Assembly (NCBI RefSeq): GCF_003121585.1
Contig: NZ_QEOO01000050.1
Location: 86,723-150,722 of the forward strand
Reading direction: 5' to 3'
Source of the DNA: Nocardioides speluncae
GTDB lineage: Bacteria; Actinomycetota; Actinomycetes; Propionibacteriales; Nocardioidaceae
DNA length: 64,000 bases
Under the pieces are notes generated by a model. It made no database searches. It saw only the letters and a program-made list of their open reading frames with translations, and was not told the origin of the DNA. Each line of letters begins with the position of its first letter. Position 1 is the first letter of the stretch. Shown here piece by piece: positions 25,549 to 35,813 of this stretch. Both the position numbers and the translations under genes were made by a program.

Positions 25549-26372
25549 GCCTGCTCCTCCTCGTCCGTGGCGGTGGACCCTTGGTTTCGAGACGGTCGCT
25601 GCGCGACCTCCTCAACCGGCGGGGAGATGCCGAGCTGCCGCTCGACCTCGTCGACCTTCTCGGCGTACGCCGGCGCGGAGCGGACCGTGCCGCGAGCGGC
25701 GAGCACCCGGTTGACCGAGAGCTCGGACGGGGTGCCGTCCGGCAGCAGCGCCGGGGTGTCGACCGCGTTGTGCCGGGCGTAGACGCCGGGAGCCGGCAGC
25801 GGGCCGAGGTGCTTGCCGGACTCGGCGTAGTCCTTCATCCGCTGGGCGGCGGTGGCGGCCTGGCCGGCCTTCGGAGTCAGCCGCTCGCGGTGGGCGAGGA
25901 CCATCGCGCCGATCGCGGCGGTGATCAGCAGTGCGCTGGTGGTCTCGAAGGCGAAGACGTACTTGCTGAACAGCAGGTTCGCCAGCGCCTGGATGTTGCC
26001 GCCGTCGTTGGCCTCGTCGAGGCCGACCACCGTGCCGAGCGACAGCTGGCCGAGCCCGGCGACCAGGGTGCCGCCGAAGAGCAGGCCGACCACGATCGCC
26101 AGCAGCCGCTGGCCGCGGATGGTCTCCACGACCGAGTCGGACGCGTCGACGCCGACCAGCATCAGCACGAACAGGAACAGCATCAGGATCGCGCCGGTGT
26201 AGACGATGATCTGCACCGCGAACAGGAACGGCGCGTCGAGGACGGCGTACAGCACGGCCAGGCTGATCATCACCACGGCCAGCAGCATCGCGGCGTGCAC
26301 GGCCTTGCGGACGAACAGGATGCCGAGCGCCGCCAGCACCATCACCGGGGCCAGGACCCAGAAGGCGGTCAT
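25545..26372 (-). CDS. nuoJ: NADH-quinone oxidoreductase subunit J, with a repeat-derived C-terminal tail
   Basis: 275 residues. The first ~170 hold the five membrane helices of NuoJ (FVRKAVHAAMLLAVVMISLAV; IVYTGAILMLFLFVLMLVGVD). The soluble tail of about 100 residues is long for the family. Its last part, PVEEVAQRPSRNQ, is encoded by a half-copy of the dispersed inverted repeat also found at 28601, 39094 and 43198, so the tail has grown by repeat insertion. It overlaps nuoI and nuoK by four bases each. Confidence 0.95.
   Translation of the reverse strand: MTAFWVLAPVMVLAALGILFVRKAVHAAMLLAVVMISLAVLYAVLDAPFLFAVQIIVYTGAILMLFLFVLMLVGVDASDSVVETIRGQRLLAIVVGLLFGGTLVAGLGQLSLGTVVGLDEANDGGNIQALANLLFSKYVFAFETTSALLITAAIGAMVLAHRERLTPKAGQAATAAQRMKDYAESGKHLGPLPAPGVYARHNAVDTPALLPDGTPSELSVNRVLAARGTVRSAPAYAEKVDEVERQLGISPPVEEVAQRPSRNQGSTATDEEEQA
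25583..25618. repeat. Dispersed inverted-repeat element, half copy inside nuoJ
   Basis: The left arm of the element (GGTTTCGAGACGG, then TCGCTGCGCGACC, then TCCTCAACCGG) lies within the 3' coding region of nuoJ. It matches the arms of the complete copies at 39094-39178 and 43198-43280 at nearly all positions. The frame is kept open. Confidence 0.85.
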
Positions 26373-26953
26373 GACTGCGCGTCCTTACTCGCGACGGTGT
26401 CCCCGTTGGCGTAGGTCCCGCGGTAGTAGTCGCCCTCGTCGCGGCCGAGCCGCATCGGGTGCGGCGGCTGCTCCATCCCGGGCAGCAGCGGCGCCAGCAG
26501 GTCGGACTTCTCGTAGATCAGATCGGCGCGGTTGTCGTCGGCCAGCTCGTACTCGTTGGTCATCGTCAGCGCCCGGGTCGGGCAGGCCTCGATGCACAGC
26601 CCGCACAGGATGCAGCGCAGGTAGTTGATCTGGTAGACCCGGCCGTACCGCTCGCCGGGGCTGAACCGCTCGTCCTCGGTGTTCGAGGCGCCCTCGACGT
26701 AGATCGCGTCGGCAGGGCAGGCCCAGGCGCACAGCTCGCAGCCGATGCACTTCTCCAGGCCGTCGGGCCAGCGGTTGAGCTGGTGCCGGCCGTGGAACCG
26801 GGGCGCGGTCGGGAACTTCTCCTTGGGGTACTGCTCGGTGACCACCTTCTTGAACATGGTCCGGAAGGTGACACCGAAGCCGGCGACCGGGTCCCACAGC
26901 TGCTCCTTGAGCGTGGGGCCCTTCGGCGTGGGTGGCTTGGCTTGCTTGGCCAT
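26369..26953 (-). CDS. nuoI: NADH-quinone oxidoreductase subunit I
   Basis: 194 residues, carrying two [4Fe-4S] clusters (N6a and N6b) with ligands Cys69, 72, 75, 79 and Cys114, 117, 120, 124 (CIGCELCAWACP and CILCGLCIEACP). It hands electrons to NuoB at the quinone site. The ATG lies 2 bases after the nuoH stop; the end overlaps nuoJ. Confidence 0.96.
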   Translation of the reverse strand: MAKQAKPPTPKGPTLKEQLWDPVAGFGVTFRTMFKKVVTEQYPKEKFPTAPRFHGRHQLNRWPDGLEKCIGCELCAWACPADAIYVEGASNTEDERFSPGERYGRVYQINYLRCILCGLCIEACPTRALTMTNEYELADDNRADLIYEKSDLLAPLLPGMEQPPHPMRLGRDEGDYYRGTYANGDTVASKDAQS

Positions 26954-26955
26954 GT

Positions 26956-28292
<1,337 letters not shown>

Positions 28293-28293
<1 letters not shown>

Positions 28294-30722
28294 CACTCGG
28301 CTCCCTTCGCGACACTGACCGTGCCGCCCGGCGAGGAAAGGTCGGCGTGTACGCCGTGCCCGAACGAATTCTGCGGCACCCACACCACGTCGTCGGGGAG
28401 GTCGGCCACCTCGACCGGCAGCGTCACCGAGCCGCGGTCGCCGGTGAGGGTGACCTCGTGGGCGCCGGCGCCGAGGCCGTCGTACGTCGCAGCCGAGACC
28501 CGGGCGACCGTACGCCGGGCCGTGGCCCGCAGGTTGTCGTCGCCCTCCTGCATCCGCCCGTTGTCGAGCAGCTGCTTCCAGGTCGCGAGCTTAAAACCGC
28601 CGGTTGAGGAGGTTGCGCTAGCAACCGTCTCGAAACCAAGGCCCTCCGCCGGCGTGGAGCGATCCCCGTCCCAGGGCCCGATCTCCTCCATCTGCGCCCG
28701 CGCCTCGGCGACGGTGCGGAAGCCGAGCGGGTGGCCGAGCTCCTCGGCGATGCCGGACAAGATACGCAGGTCGGGCAGCGAGGCGGGGTTGGCGAGAACC
28801 GCGTCGAACGTGCGCGGCCGGCCCTCCCAGTTCACGAACATGCCGGCCTTGTCTGTGACCGGCGCGACCGGGAAGACCACGTTCGCGGCCCGGGTCACGT
28901 CGGTCTCGCGCTGCTCCAGCGCGACCACGAAGTCCGCCGCCTGCAGCGCCTCCAGGGCGCCGTGCGGGTCGCTGAGGTCGCGCAGGTCGATGCCGGCGAC
29001 CACCAGGCCGCCGACCTCACCGGAGGCCAGCGCCGCGATGATCGCGTCGCCGTCGCGGCCGGGCCGCGACGGCAGGTGCGAGACGCCCCACGCGGTGGCG
29101 GCGTCGACCCGGGCGGCCGCGTCGTCGACCGGACGGCCGCCGGGCAGCAGGTTGGGCAGGCAGCCGGTCTCGACCGCTCCACGGTCCCCGGCGCGGCGCG
29201 GCACCCAGGCCAGCTTGGCCCCGGTCGCCTTGGCGACCTCGGTGGCGGCAGCGAACGCGCCGGGCGAGGTCGCGAGCCGCTCGCCGACCAGGATCACGCT
29301 GTTGCTGTCGAGCGCCACGTCCAGCTTCCGGAGAGCCGCGGCCTCGTCGCCGGGCGCCGTCTGGATCAGCCGGCCGTTCATCTTGGCCAGGCCCCACGAC
29401 GTGTACGGCGCCAGCGAGACGACCTGGGTCGCGGACTTCTGCCGCGAGGCCTTGCGCAGCCGCAGGAATATCGTGCCTGCCTCGTCCTCGGGCTCGAGGC
29501 CGACCAGCAGGACGGTCGAGGCGGCCTCGAGGTCGGCGTACGTTGCAGGCTGCTTGAGCACCACCTCCGACGCCAGGAAGCCGGCCTCCTCGGCGGAGTG
29601 CGGCCGGGCCCGGAAGTCGATGTCGTTGGTCTCCAGGGCCACCCGGGCGAACTTGCTGTAGGCGTAGGCGTCCTCGGCGGTCAGTCGGCCGCCGGTCAGC
29701 ACCGCCGATGAGCCGGCGAACCGCAGGCCGCGCGCGGCGACGGCGAACGCCTCCGGCCAGGACGCCGGGCGCTGCTCGCCGGTCTCCTCGTCACGGACCA
29801 GCGGGTAGGTCAGTCGGTCGGCCTGCTTGGCGTACTGGAACGCGAAGCGGTCCTTGTCGGTGATCCACTCCTCGTTGACCTCCGGGTCGTTGCCCGCGAG
29901 CCGGCGCATCACCTTGCCGCGCCGGTGGTCGACCCGGATCGCCGCGCCGCAGGCGTCGTGCTCGGCGATCGCCGGGCTGGAGACCAGGTCGAAGGGGCGG
30001 GACCGGAAGCGGTACTCGGCGCTGGTCAGCGCGCCGACCGGGCAGATCTGGATGGTGTTGCCGGAGAAGTAGGACTCGAAGGCCTCCTTCTCGTAGATCG
30101 CGACCTGCTGCAGGGCGCCGCGGTCGGCCAGCGCGATGAACGGGTCGCCCGCGATCTGCTCGGAGAACCGGGTGCAGCGCGCGCAGAGCACGCAGCGCTC
30201 GCGGTCCAGCAGCACCTGCGCGGAGAGATGGATCGGCTTCGGGAAGGTCCGCTTCACGCCGCCGCTGGCCGCGAACCGCGAGTCGCCGCGGCCGTTGGAC
30301 ATCGCCTGGTTCTGCAGCGGGCACTCGCCGCCCTTGTCGCACACCGGGCAGTCGAGCGGGTGGTTGATCAGCAGGAACTCCATCACGCCCTGCTGCGCCT
30401 TGTCGGCGACCGGCGAGGTGACCTGGGTGTTGACGACCATGCCCTCGGCGACCGGCATGGTGCACGAGGCCTGCGGCTTCGGCATCGGCCGGCCGTTGCC
30501 GGCGTCGGGTACGTCGACCAGGCACTGCCGGCAGGCACCGACCGGCGCCAGCAGCGGGTGGTCGCAGAAGCGCGGGATCTGGACGCCGACCTGCTCGGCG
30601 GCCCGGATCACCAGGGTGTCCTTGGGCACCGACACCGACACACCGTCGATGGTCAGCGTGACCAGGTCGGACTTCTCGACGGCCTTCTCAGCGGAGGCCG
30701 TCTTCTCGGGGGCGGTCGTCAT
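28293..30722 (-). CDS. nuoG: NADH-quinone oxidoreductase subunit G
   Basis: 809 residues, the large iron-sulfur subunit. The N-terminal [2Fe-2S] ferredoxin part has CDHPLLAPVGACRQC; then come the His/Cys cluster region (CPVCDKGGECPLQNQ), CVLCARCTRF and ICPVGALTS for the [4Fe-4S] clusters; the remainder is the molybdopterin-oxidoreductase-like domain. Near the C-terminus the residues GFETVASATSSTGG are encoded by a half-copy of the dispersed inverted repeat (28601-28637). The ATG overlaps... is 3 bases from the nuoF stop region at 30719, giving a four-base overlap. Confidence 0.95.
28601..28637. repeat. Dispersed inverted-repeat element, half copy inside nuoG
   Basis: The right arm of the element (CGGTTGAGGAGGTTGCG ... 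CAACCGTCTCGAAACC) lies in frame in the nuoG coding region. Four extra bases (CTAG) at the centre, compared with the intergenic copies, contribute to keeping the frame open. Confidence 0.85.
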
Positions 30723-32071
30723 GCGGTGACTCCTACTTGACCTTTGTCAGTTCCAGCGCCCGGGGTGCTGCCGAGGGTGCGGGCGAAGAGGGTCGAGGCG
30801 GCCGGGTCGAACGGGCAGCCGCCGTGGGTCAGGTGCGCGACGTACTCGTCGCGGAAGTACTCGATGGACGAGGTGATCGGCGAGGTGGCGCCGTCGCCGA
30901 GCGCGCAGAACGAACGGCCGAGGATGTTCTCGCACTGGTCGAGCAGCAGGTCCAGGTCGGACTCCTGGCCCTGGCCGTGCTCGAGCGCGTTGAGCGTCTG
31001 GACCAGCCACCAGGTGCCCTCGCGGCACGGCGTGCACTTGCCGCAGGACTCGTGTTTGTAGAACTCGGTCCACCGGAGTACGGCGCGCACCACGCAGGTG
31101 GTCTCGTCGAAGATCTGCAGCGCCCGGGTGCCCAGCATCGAGCCCGCCGCCCCGACCGCTTCGTAGTCGAGCGGGATGTCGAGGTGCTCGGCGGTGAGGA
31201 TCGGCGTACTCGACCCACCCGGGGTCCAGAACTTCAGCTCGTGGCCTTCGCGCATGCCGCCGCCGAGATCGATCAGCTCGCGCAGGGTGATCCCGAGCGG
31301 CGCCTCGAACTGGCCGGGCGTCTTGACGTGGCCGGAGAGCGAGTAGATGACGTAGCCCTTGGACTTCTCGGTGCCCATCGAGGCGAACCAGTCGGCGCCG
31401 TGCTCGATGATCGACGGCACCGACGCGATCGACTCGACGTTGTTGATCACCGTCGGGCTGGCGTAGAGGCCGGCGACCGCGGGGAACGGCGGCCGCAGCC
31501 GCGGCTGGCCGCGGCGGCCCTCCAGCGAGTCCAGCAGCGCGGTCTCCTCGCCACAGATGTAGGCGCCGGCACCGGCGTGCACGATCAGGTCGAGGTCGTA
31601 GCCCGAGCCGTGGATGTTCTTGCCGAGGTGGCCGGCCTTGTAGGCCTCCTCGACCGCGGCCTGCAGCCGCCGGATGACGTGCAGCACCTCGCCGCGGACG
31701 TAGATGAAGGCGGTGTTGGCGCGGATCGCGTAGGAGCTGATGATCACGCCCTCGACGAGCGTGTGCGGCGAGGCCATCATCAGCGGGATGTCCTTGCAGG
31801 TGCCCGGCTCCGACTCGTCGGCGTTGACCACGAGGTACTTCGGGTTCGGGTTGTCCTGCGGGATGAAGCCCCACTTCATGCCGGTCGGGAAGCCGGCGCC
31901 GCCCCGGCCGCGCAGGCCGGAGTCCTTCACCGCGGTGACGACGTCGTCCTGCGCCATCTTGAGCGCCTTCTTGAGCGCGCCGTACCCGCCGCCCTGCTCG
32001 TACGACGCAAGCGTCCAGGCTCGGTCTGCATCCCAGTTCTTGGTGAGGACCGGGGTCAGTGTGTCGGTCAT
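30719..32071 (-). CDS. nuoF: NADH-quinone oxidoreductase subunit F
   Basis: 450 residues, the NADH- and FMN-binding subunit. GLRGRGGAGFPTGMKWG is the FMN site, AYICGEETALLDSLEGRRGQ lies at the nucleotide site, and ESCGKCTPCREGT supplies three of the four ligands of cluster N3. The ATG at 32071 overlaps nuoE and matches the family start. The subunit sits at the tip of the peripheral arm with NuoE and NuoG. Confidence 0.96.
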   Translation of the reverse strand: MTDTLTPVLTKNWDADRAWTLASYEQGGGYGALKKALKMAQDDVVTAVKDSGLRGRGGAGFPTGMKWGFIPQDNPNPKYLVVNADESEPGTCKDIPLMMASPHTLVEGVIISSYAIRANTAFIYVRGEVLHVIRRLQAAVEEAYKAGHLGKNIHGSGYDLDLIVHAGAGAYICGEETALLDSLEGRRGQPRLRPPFPAVAGLYASPTVINNVESIASVPSIIEHGADWFASMGTEKSKGYVIYSLSGHVKTPGQFEAPLGITLRELIDLGGGMREGHELKFWTPGGSSTPILTAEHLDIPLDYEAVGAAGSMLGTRALQIFDETTCVVRAVLRWTEFYKHESCGKCTPCREGTWWLVQTLNALEHGQGQESDLDLLLDQCENILGRSFCALGDGATSPITSSIEYFRDEYVAHLTHGGCPFDPAASTLFARTLGSTPGAGTDKGQVGVTA

Positions 32072-32721
32072 TTCTCCGGTGCCTTCCAGCCGTTCTCGCG
32101 GGCCAGCTCCAGGCCGACCAGGCTCGCCGGGCCGGCCGCCGGGCCCTCGTCGGCACGGCCGTCGGGGAAGCCGGCGAGCACCCGCTCCGCCTCCCGCCAG
32201 GTGCAGAGCCGGGCGCCGCGGGTGGAGCTGACCTCGGTGCCGGAGCGCAGGTCGTCGACCAGCTGCTTGGCGGACTCCGGGGTCTGGTTGTCCATGAACT
32301 CCCAGTTGACCATCACCACCGGAGCGAAGTCGCACGCCGCGTTGCACTCGACGTGCTCCAGCGTGATCTTGCCGTCCTCGGTGGTCTCGTCGTTCCCCAC
32401 CCCGAGGTGGTCCTTCAGCTCGGCGAATATCTGGTCGCCGCCCATCACCGCGCACAGCGTGTTGGTGCACACGCCGACGTGGTAGTCGCCGACCGTGCGC
32501 CGCTTGTACATCGTGTAGAACGTCGCCACGCCGCTGACCTCGGCGGCGCTGATGCCGAGGATCTCGGCACAGGCCTCGATGCCCTCGGGGGTCACGCTGC
32601 CCTCGGCGCTCTGCACCAGGTGCAGCATCGGCAGCAGCCCGGAGCGCGCGTGCGGGTAGCGGTCGGCGATCTCGCGGAGCTCGCCGTACGTCTTCTCGTC
32701 GATTCCTGTGTTCTCGCTCAT
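32068..32721 (-). CDS. nuoE: NADH-quinone oxidoreductase subunit E
   Basis: 217 residues with a thioredoxin-like [2Fe-2S] domain (cluster N1a). Ligands are in VCTNTLCAVMGG and ECNAACDFAPV. A ~60-residue tail after the domain reads into Ala/Gly-rich sequence, somewhat longer than usual. The ATG overlaps the nuoD stop at 32721. Confidence 0.95.
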   Translation of the reverse strand: MSENTGIDEKTYGELREIADRYPHARSGLLPMLHLVQSAEGSVTPEGIEACAEILGISAAEVSGVATFYTMYKRRTVGDYHVGVCTNTLCAVMGGDQIFAELKDHLGVGNDETTEDGKITLEHVECNAACDFAPVVMVNWEFMDNQTPESAKQLVDDLRSGTEVSSTRGARLCTWREAERVLAGFPDGRADEGPAAGPASLVGLELARENGWKAPEK

Positions 32722-34088
32722 CAGCGGTCGACGCCTCCCATCACCGGGTCGATAGACGCGATGGCGACGATCACGTCGGCGACCATGCCGCCCTCGCTCA
32801 TCACGCTGGTTGCCTGCAGGTTCGTGAACGACGGATCGCGGAAGTGCGCCCGGAACGGCCGGGTGCCGCCGTCGGACACCACGTGCGCGCCGAGCTCGCC
32901 GCGCGGCGACTCGACCGGCACGTAGGCCTGGCCGACCGGCACCCGGAAGCCCTCGGTCACCAGCTTGAAGTGGTGGATCAGCGCCTCCATGGACTCGCCC
33001 ATGATGTGCCGGATGTGGTCCAGGCTGTTGCCCATGCCGTCGCTGCCGATGGCCAGCTGGCTCGGCCATGCGATCTTCTTGTCGGCGACCATGACCGGCG
33101 CGCCCTCTAGCTTCGAGAGCCGGTTGGCGCACTGCTCGACGATCCGCAGCGACTCCCACATCTCGGCCAGTCGCACCCGGAACCGGCCGTACGCGTCGGC
33201 GGTGTCCCAGGTCTGTACGTCGAAGTCGTACTCCTCGTAGCCGGAGTACGGCTGGGTCTTGCGCAGGTCCCACGGGTAGCCGGCCGCGCGCAGCGGCGGG
33301 CCCGACAGGCCGAGGGCCAGGCAGCCGGCGGTGTCGAGGTGGCCGACGCCCTCCAGCCGGGCCTTGAAGATCGGGTTGGCGTTGCAGAGCGCGGCGTACT
33401 CGGGGAGCCGCTTCTTCATCAGCGCGATGAAGTCGCGGATCTCGTCGAGCGCGCCGGGCGGCAGGTCCTGGGCGACGCCGCCGGGGCGGATGAACGCGTG
33501 GTTCATCCGGAGGCCGGTGATCAGCTCGAACAGGTCCAGCACCAGCTCCCGCTCACGGAAACCGATGGTCATCACCGTCAGCGCGCCGATCTCCATGCCG
33601 CCGGTCGCGATGCAGACCAGGTGCGAGGAGATCCGGTTGAGCTCCATCAGGAGCACGCGCATGACCTGCGCCTTCTCCGGGATGTCGTCCTCGATGTCGA
33701 GAAGCCGCTCCACGCCGAGCACGTAGGTCGCCTCGTTGTAGAACGGGCTGAGGTAGTCCATCCGGGTGCAGAAGGTGACGCCCTGCACCCAGGAGCGGTA
33801 CTCCATGTTCTTCTCGATGCCGGTGTGCAGGTAGCCGATGCCGCAGCGGGCCTCGGTCACCGTCTCACCCTCGAGCTCCAGGATCAGCCGGAGTACGCCG
33901 TGGGTCGAGGGGTGCTGCGGGCCCATGTTCACCACGACCCGCTCGTCGGCGGTCTCGCTGATGCCCTCGACGACGGTGTCCCAGTCCTGGCCGGTGACCG
34001 TGAAGACGCGGCCCTGGCTGGTCTCGGCCTCGGACGCGCCATAAGGGTCCGGCTGGGTCGGGTCGGGCTCTTCGTGCGTGGCAGTCAT
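32721..34088 (-). CDS. nuoD: NADH-quinone oxidoreductase subunit D
   Basis: 455 residues, the 49-kDa subunit that lines the quinone cavity. NMGPQHPSTHGVLRL carries the conserved His/Thr near the quinone head group; later come LITGLRMNHAFIRPGGV and the C-terminal AIASIDPVMGGVDR, which ends at the conserved Arg. The ATG overlaps the nuoC stop. Confidence 0.96.
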   Translation of the reverse strand: MTATHEEPDPTQPDPYGASEAETSQGRVFTVTGQDWDTVVEGISETADERVVVNMGPQHPSTHGVLRLILELEGETVTEARCGIGYLHTGIEKNMEYRSWVQGVTFCTRMDYLSPFYNEATYVLGVERLLDIEDDIPEKAQVMRVLLMELNRISSHLVCIATGGMEIGALTVMTIGFRERELVLDLFELITGLRMNHAFIRPGGVAQDLPPGALDEIRDFIALMKKRLPEYAALCNANPIFKARLEGVGHLDTAGCLALGLSGPPLRAAGYPWDLRKTQPYSGYEEYDFDVQTWDTADAYGRFRVRLAEMWESLRIVEQCANRLSKLEGAPVMVADKKIAWPSQLAIGSDGMGNSLDHIRHIMGESMEALIHHFKLVTEGFRVPVGQAYVPVESPRGELGAHVVSDGGTRPFRAHFRDPSFTNLQATSVMSEGGMVADVIVAIASIDPVMGGVDR

Positions 34089-34843
34089 CAGTTGTACGAC
34101 CTCCGCTGGTCGGGCGGGGGAATCGTGCCGCCCTTGTACTCCACAGGAATGCCGCCCAGCGGGTAGTCCTTGCGCTGGGGGTGGCCCGGCCAGTCGTCGG
34201 GCATCTGGATGCGCGTGAGCGCTGGGTGGCCGTCGAACACGATCCCGAAGAAGTCCCAGGTCTCGCGCTCGTGCCAGTCGTTGGTGGGGTAGATGCTGAC
34301 GATCGACGGGATGTGCGGGTCGGCGTCGGGGCAGGTCACCTCGACCCGGATCCGCCGGTTGTGGGTCATCGACAGCAGGTGGTAGACCGCGTGCAGCTCG
34401 CGCCCGGTGTCGTCCGGGTAGTGCACGCCGCTAACCCCGGAGCAGAACTCGAAGCGCAGCTTCTCGTCGTCGCGCAGCATCTGGGCCACGAACGGCAGGT
34501 CCTCGCGGCGTACGAAGAAGGTGACCTCGCCGCGGTGGACGACAACCTTCTCGATCGCGCCTCGACCAACACCGCCGAGGTCGGTGGCCTCCAGCCTTTC
34601 GAAGAGAGCGTCGGCGACCTCGTCGAAGTACCCGCCGTACGGCCGCTGGCTGGCGCCGGGGAACACGATCGGCGTGACCAGCCCGCCGTACCCGCTGGTG
34701 TCGCCGGTGCCGCTGACACCGAACATGCCGGTGCGGACACCACGCACGGGGGCTCCGCCCCCGTGGACCCCCGAATCCGTGGTTGCGGTCCCTTCGTCCA
34801 CCTCGGTGGAGGTGGTCTGCTCGACCTGCTTGTCGGCACTCAC
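34088..34843 (-). CDS. nuoC: NADH-quinone oxidoreductase subunit C
   Basis: 251 residues from the GTG at 34843, which has AAGGAG nine bases upstream. An alternative GTG at 34873 overlaps the nuoB stop. The first ~60 residues are low-complexity (Thr/Glu/Gly rich) and contain a codon-level hairpin; the conserved 30-kDa domain then follows with GGYFDEVADALFERLE, YHLLSMTHNRRIRVEV and ERETWDFFGIVFDGHP, ending in RRSYN. The peripheral-arm assembly role is standard. Confidence 0.94.
   Translation of the reverse strand: MSADKQVEQTTSTEVDEGTATTDSGVHGGGAPVRGVRTGMFGVSGTGDTSGYGGLVTPIVFPGASQRPYGGYFDEVADALFERLEATDLGGVGRGAIEKVVVHRGEVTFFVRREDLPFVAQMLRDDEKLRFEFCSGVSGVHYPDDTGRELHAVYHLLSMTHNRRIRVEVTCPDADPHIPSIVSIYPTNDWHERETWDFFGIVFDGHPALTRIQMPDDWPGHPQRKDYPLGGIPVEYKGGTIPPPDQRRSYN
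34745..34765. repeat. Perfect hairpin within nuoC
   Basis: CACGGGGGC-TCC-GCCCCCGTG has 9-base-pair arms and a 3-base loop in the variable N-terminal coding part of nuoC. It could be a small repeat insertion or an RNA structure affecting translation. The function is unknown. Confidence 0.5.
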
Positions 34844-34869
34844 CGAGCTCGCTCCTTCGTCGCTCGCGG

Positions 34870-35424
34870 TCACCGCAGCATCCCGATCTGCTCGGAGGTC
34901 GGCAGCGCGTTGAGGGCGGTGGTCTCCAGCTCCTCGATCTGAGCCAGCCGGTTGGCGCCGAGCGGGGTGGACTTGACCTGGTCGTGCAGCTTCAGGATCG
35001 CGTCGATCAGCATCTCCGGCCGCGGCGGGCAGCCGGGCAGGTACATGTCGACGGGGACGACGTGGTCCACGCCCTGCACGATCGCGTAGTTGTTGAACAT
35101 CCCGCCACTCGACGCGCAGACGCCCATCGCGAGCACCCACTTCGGCTCAGCCATCTGGTCGTAGATCTGGCGCAGCACCGGCGCCATCTTGTTGCTCACC
35201 CGGCCGGCCACGATCATCAGGTCGGCCTGCCGCGGCGAGGCCCGGAAGACCTCCATGCCGAAGCGGGCCAGGTCGTACTTCGGTCCGCCCGAGGTCATCA
35301 TCTCGATCGCGCAGCAGGCCAGGCCGAACGTCGCCGGCCAGAACGACGCCTTGCGCATGTAGCCCGCGACACCCTCGACCGTGGTCAGGAGTACGCCGCT
35401 CGGCAGCTTCTCTTCGATACCCAT
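34870..35424 (-). CDS. nuoB: NADH-quinone oxidoreductase subunit B
   Basis: 184 residues holding cluster N2, the last carrier before quinone. Ligands are the tandem Cys37-Cys38 (LACCAIEM), Cys103 (GVCASSGG) and Cys132 (LPGCPPRPE). The ATG at 35424 gives the family start MGIEEKLPSG and lies 4 bases after the nuoA stop; the ribosome site is weak, so translation is probably coupled to nuoA. Confidence 0.96.
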   Translation of the reverse strand: MGIEEKLPSGVLLTTVEGVAGYMRKASFWPATFGLACCAIEMMTSGGPKYDLARFGMEVFRASPRQADLMIVAGRVSNKMAPVLRQIYDQMAEPKWVLAMGVCASSGGMFNNYAIVQGVDHVVPVDMYLPGCPPRPEMLIDAILKLHDQVKSTPLGANRLAQIEELETTALNALPTSEQIGMLR

Positions 35425-35428
35425 GCGA

Positions 35429-35797
35429 TCAGTCCCAATCCAATCCGCCGCGGCGCCAGACATAGGCGTAGGCCACGAACACAGTGGCGATGAAGATGAC
35501 CATCTCGACCAGGCCGAACAGCTTCATCGCGTCGAAGTGCACGGCCCACGGGTAGAGGAAGATGATCTCGATGTCGAAGACGATGAACATCATCGCGGTG
35601 ATGTAGTACTTCACCGGGAAGCGGCCGCCGCCCACGGGCTGCGGAGTCGGCTCGATCCCGCACTCGTAGGAGTCGAGCTTGGCGCGGTTGTAGCGCGCCG
35701 GCCCGACGAAGGCGCTCATGATGACCGAGCCGACCGCGAATGCCGCCGCCAGCAGGATCAGTCCCAGTATCGGGGTGTAGAGCTCCAAAGCCGTCAC
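35429..35797 (-). CDS. nuoA: NADH-quinone oxidoreductase subunit A
   Basis: 122 residues with three membrane helices. Conserved parts are KLDSYECGIEPT (the loop with the redox-switch Cys) and YYITAMMFIVFDIEIIFLYPWA, with the acidic pair in the second helix. It follows the menJ-like gene... upstream by 16 bases in the same direction and starts the nuo block proper. Confidence 0.96.
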   Translation of the reverse strand: MTALELYTPILGLILLAAAFAVGSVIMSAFVGPARYNRAKLDSYECGIEPTPQPVGGGRFPVKYYITAMMFIVFDIEIIFLYPWAVHFDAMKLFGLVEMVIFIATVFVAYAYVWRRGGLDWD

Positions 35798-35813
35798 CCT
35801 CCTCTTCTCGTGC

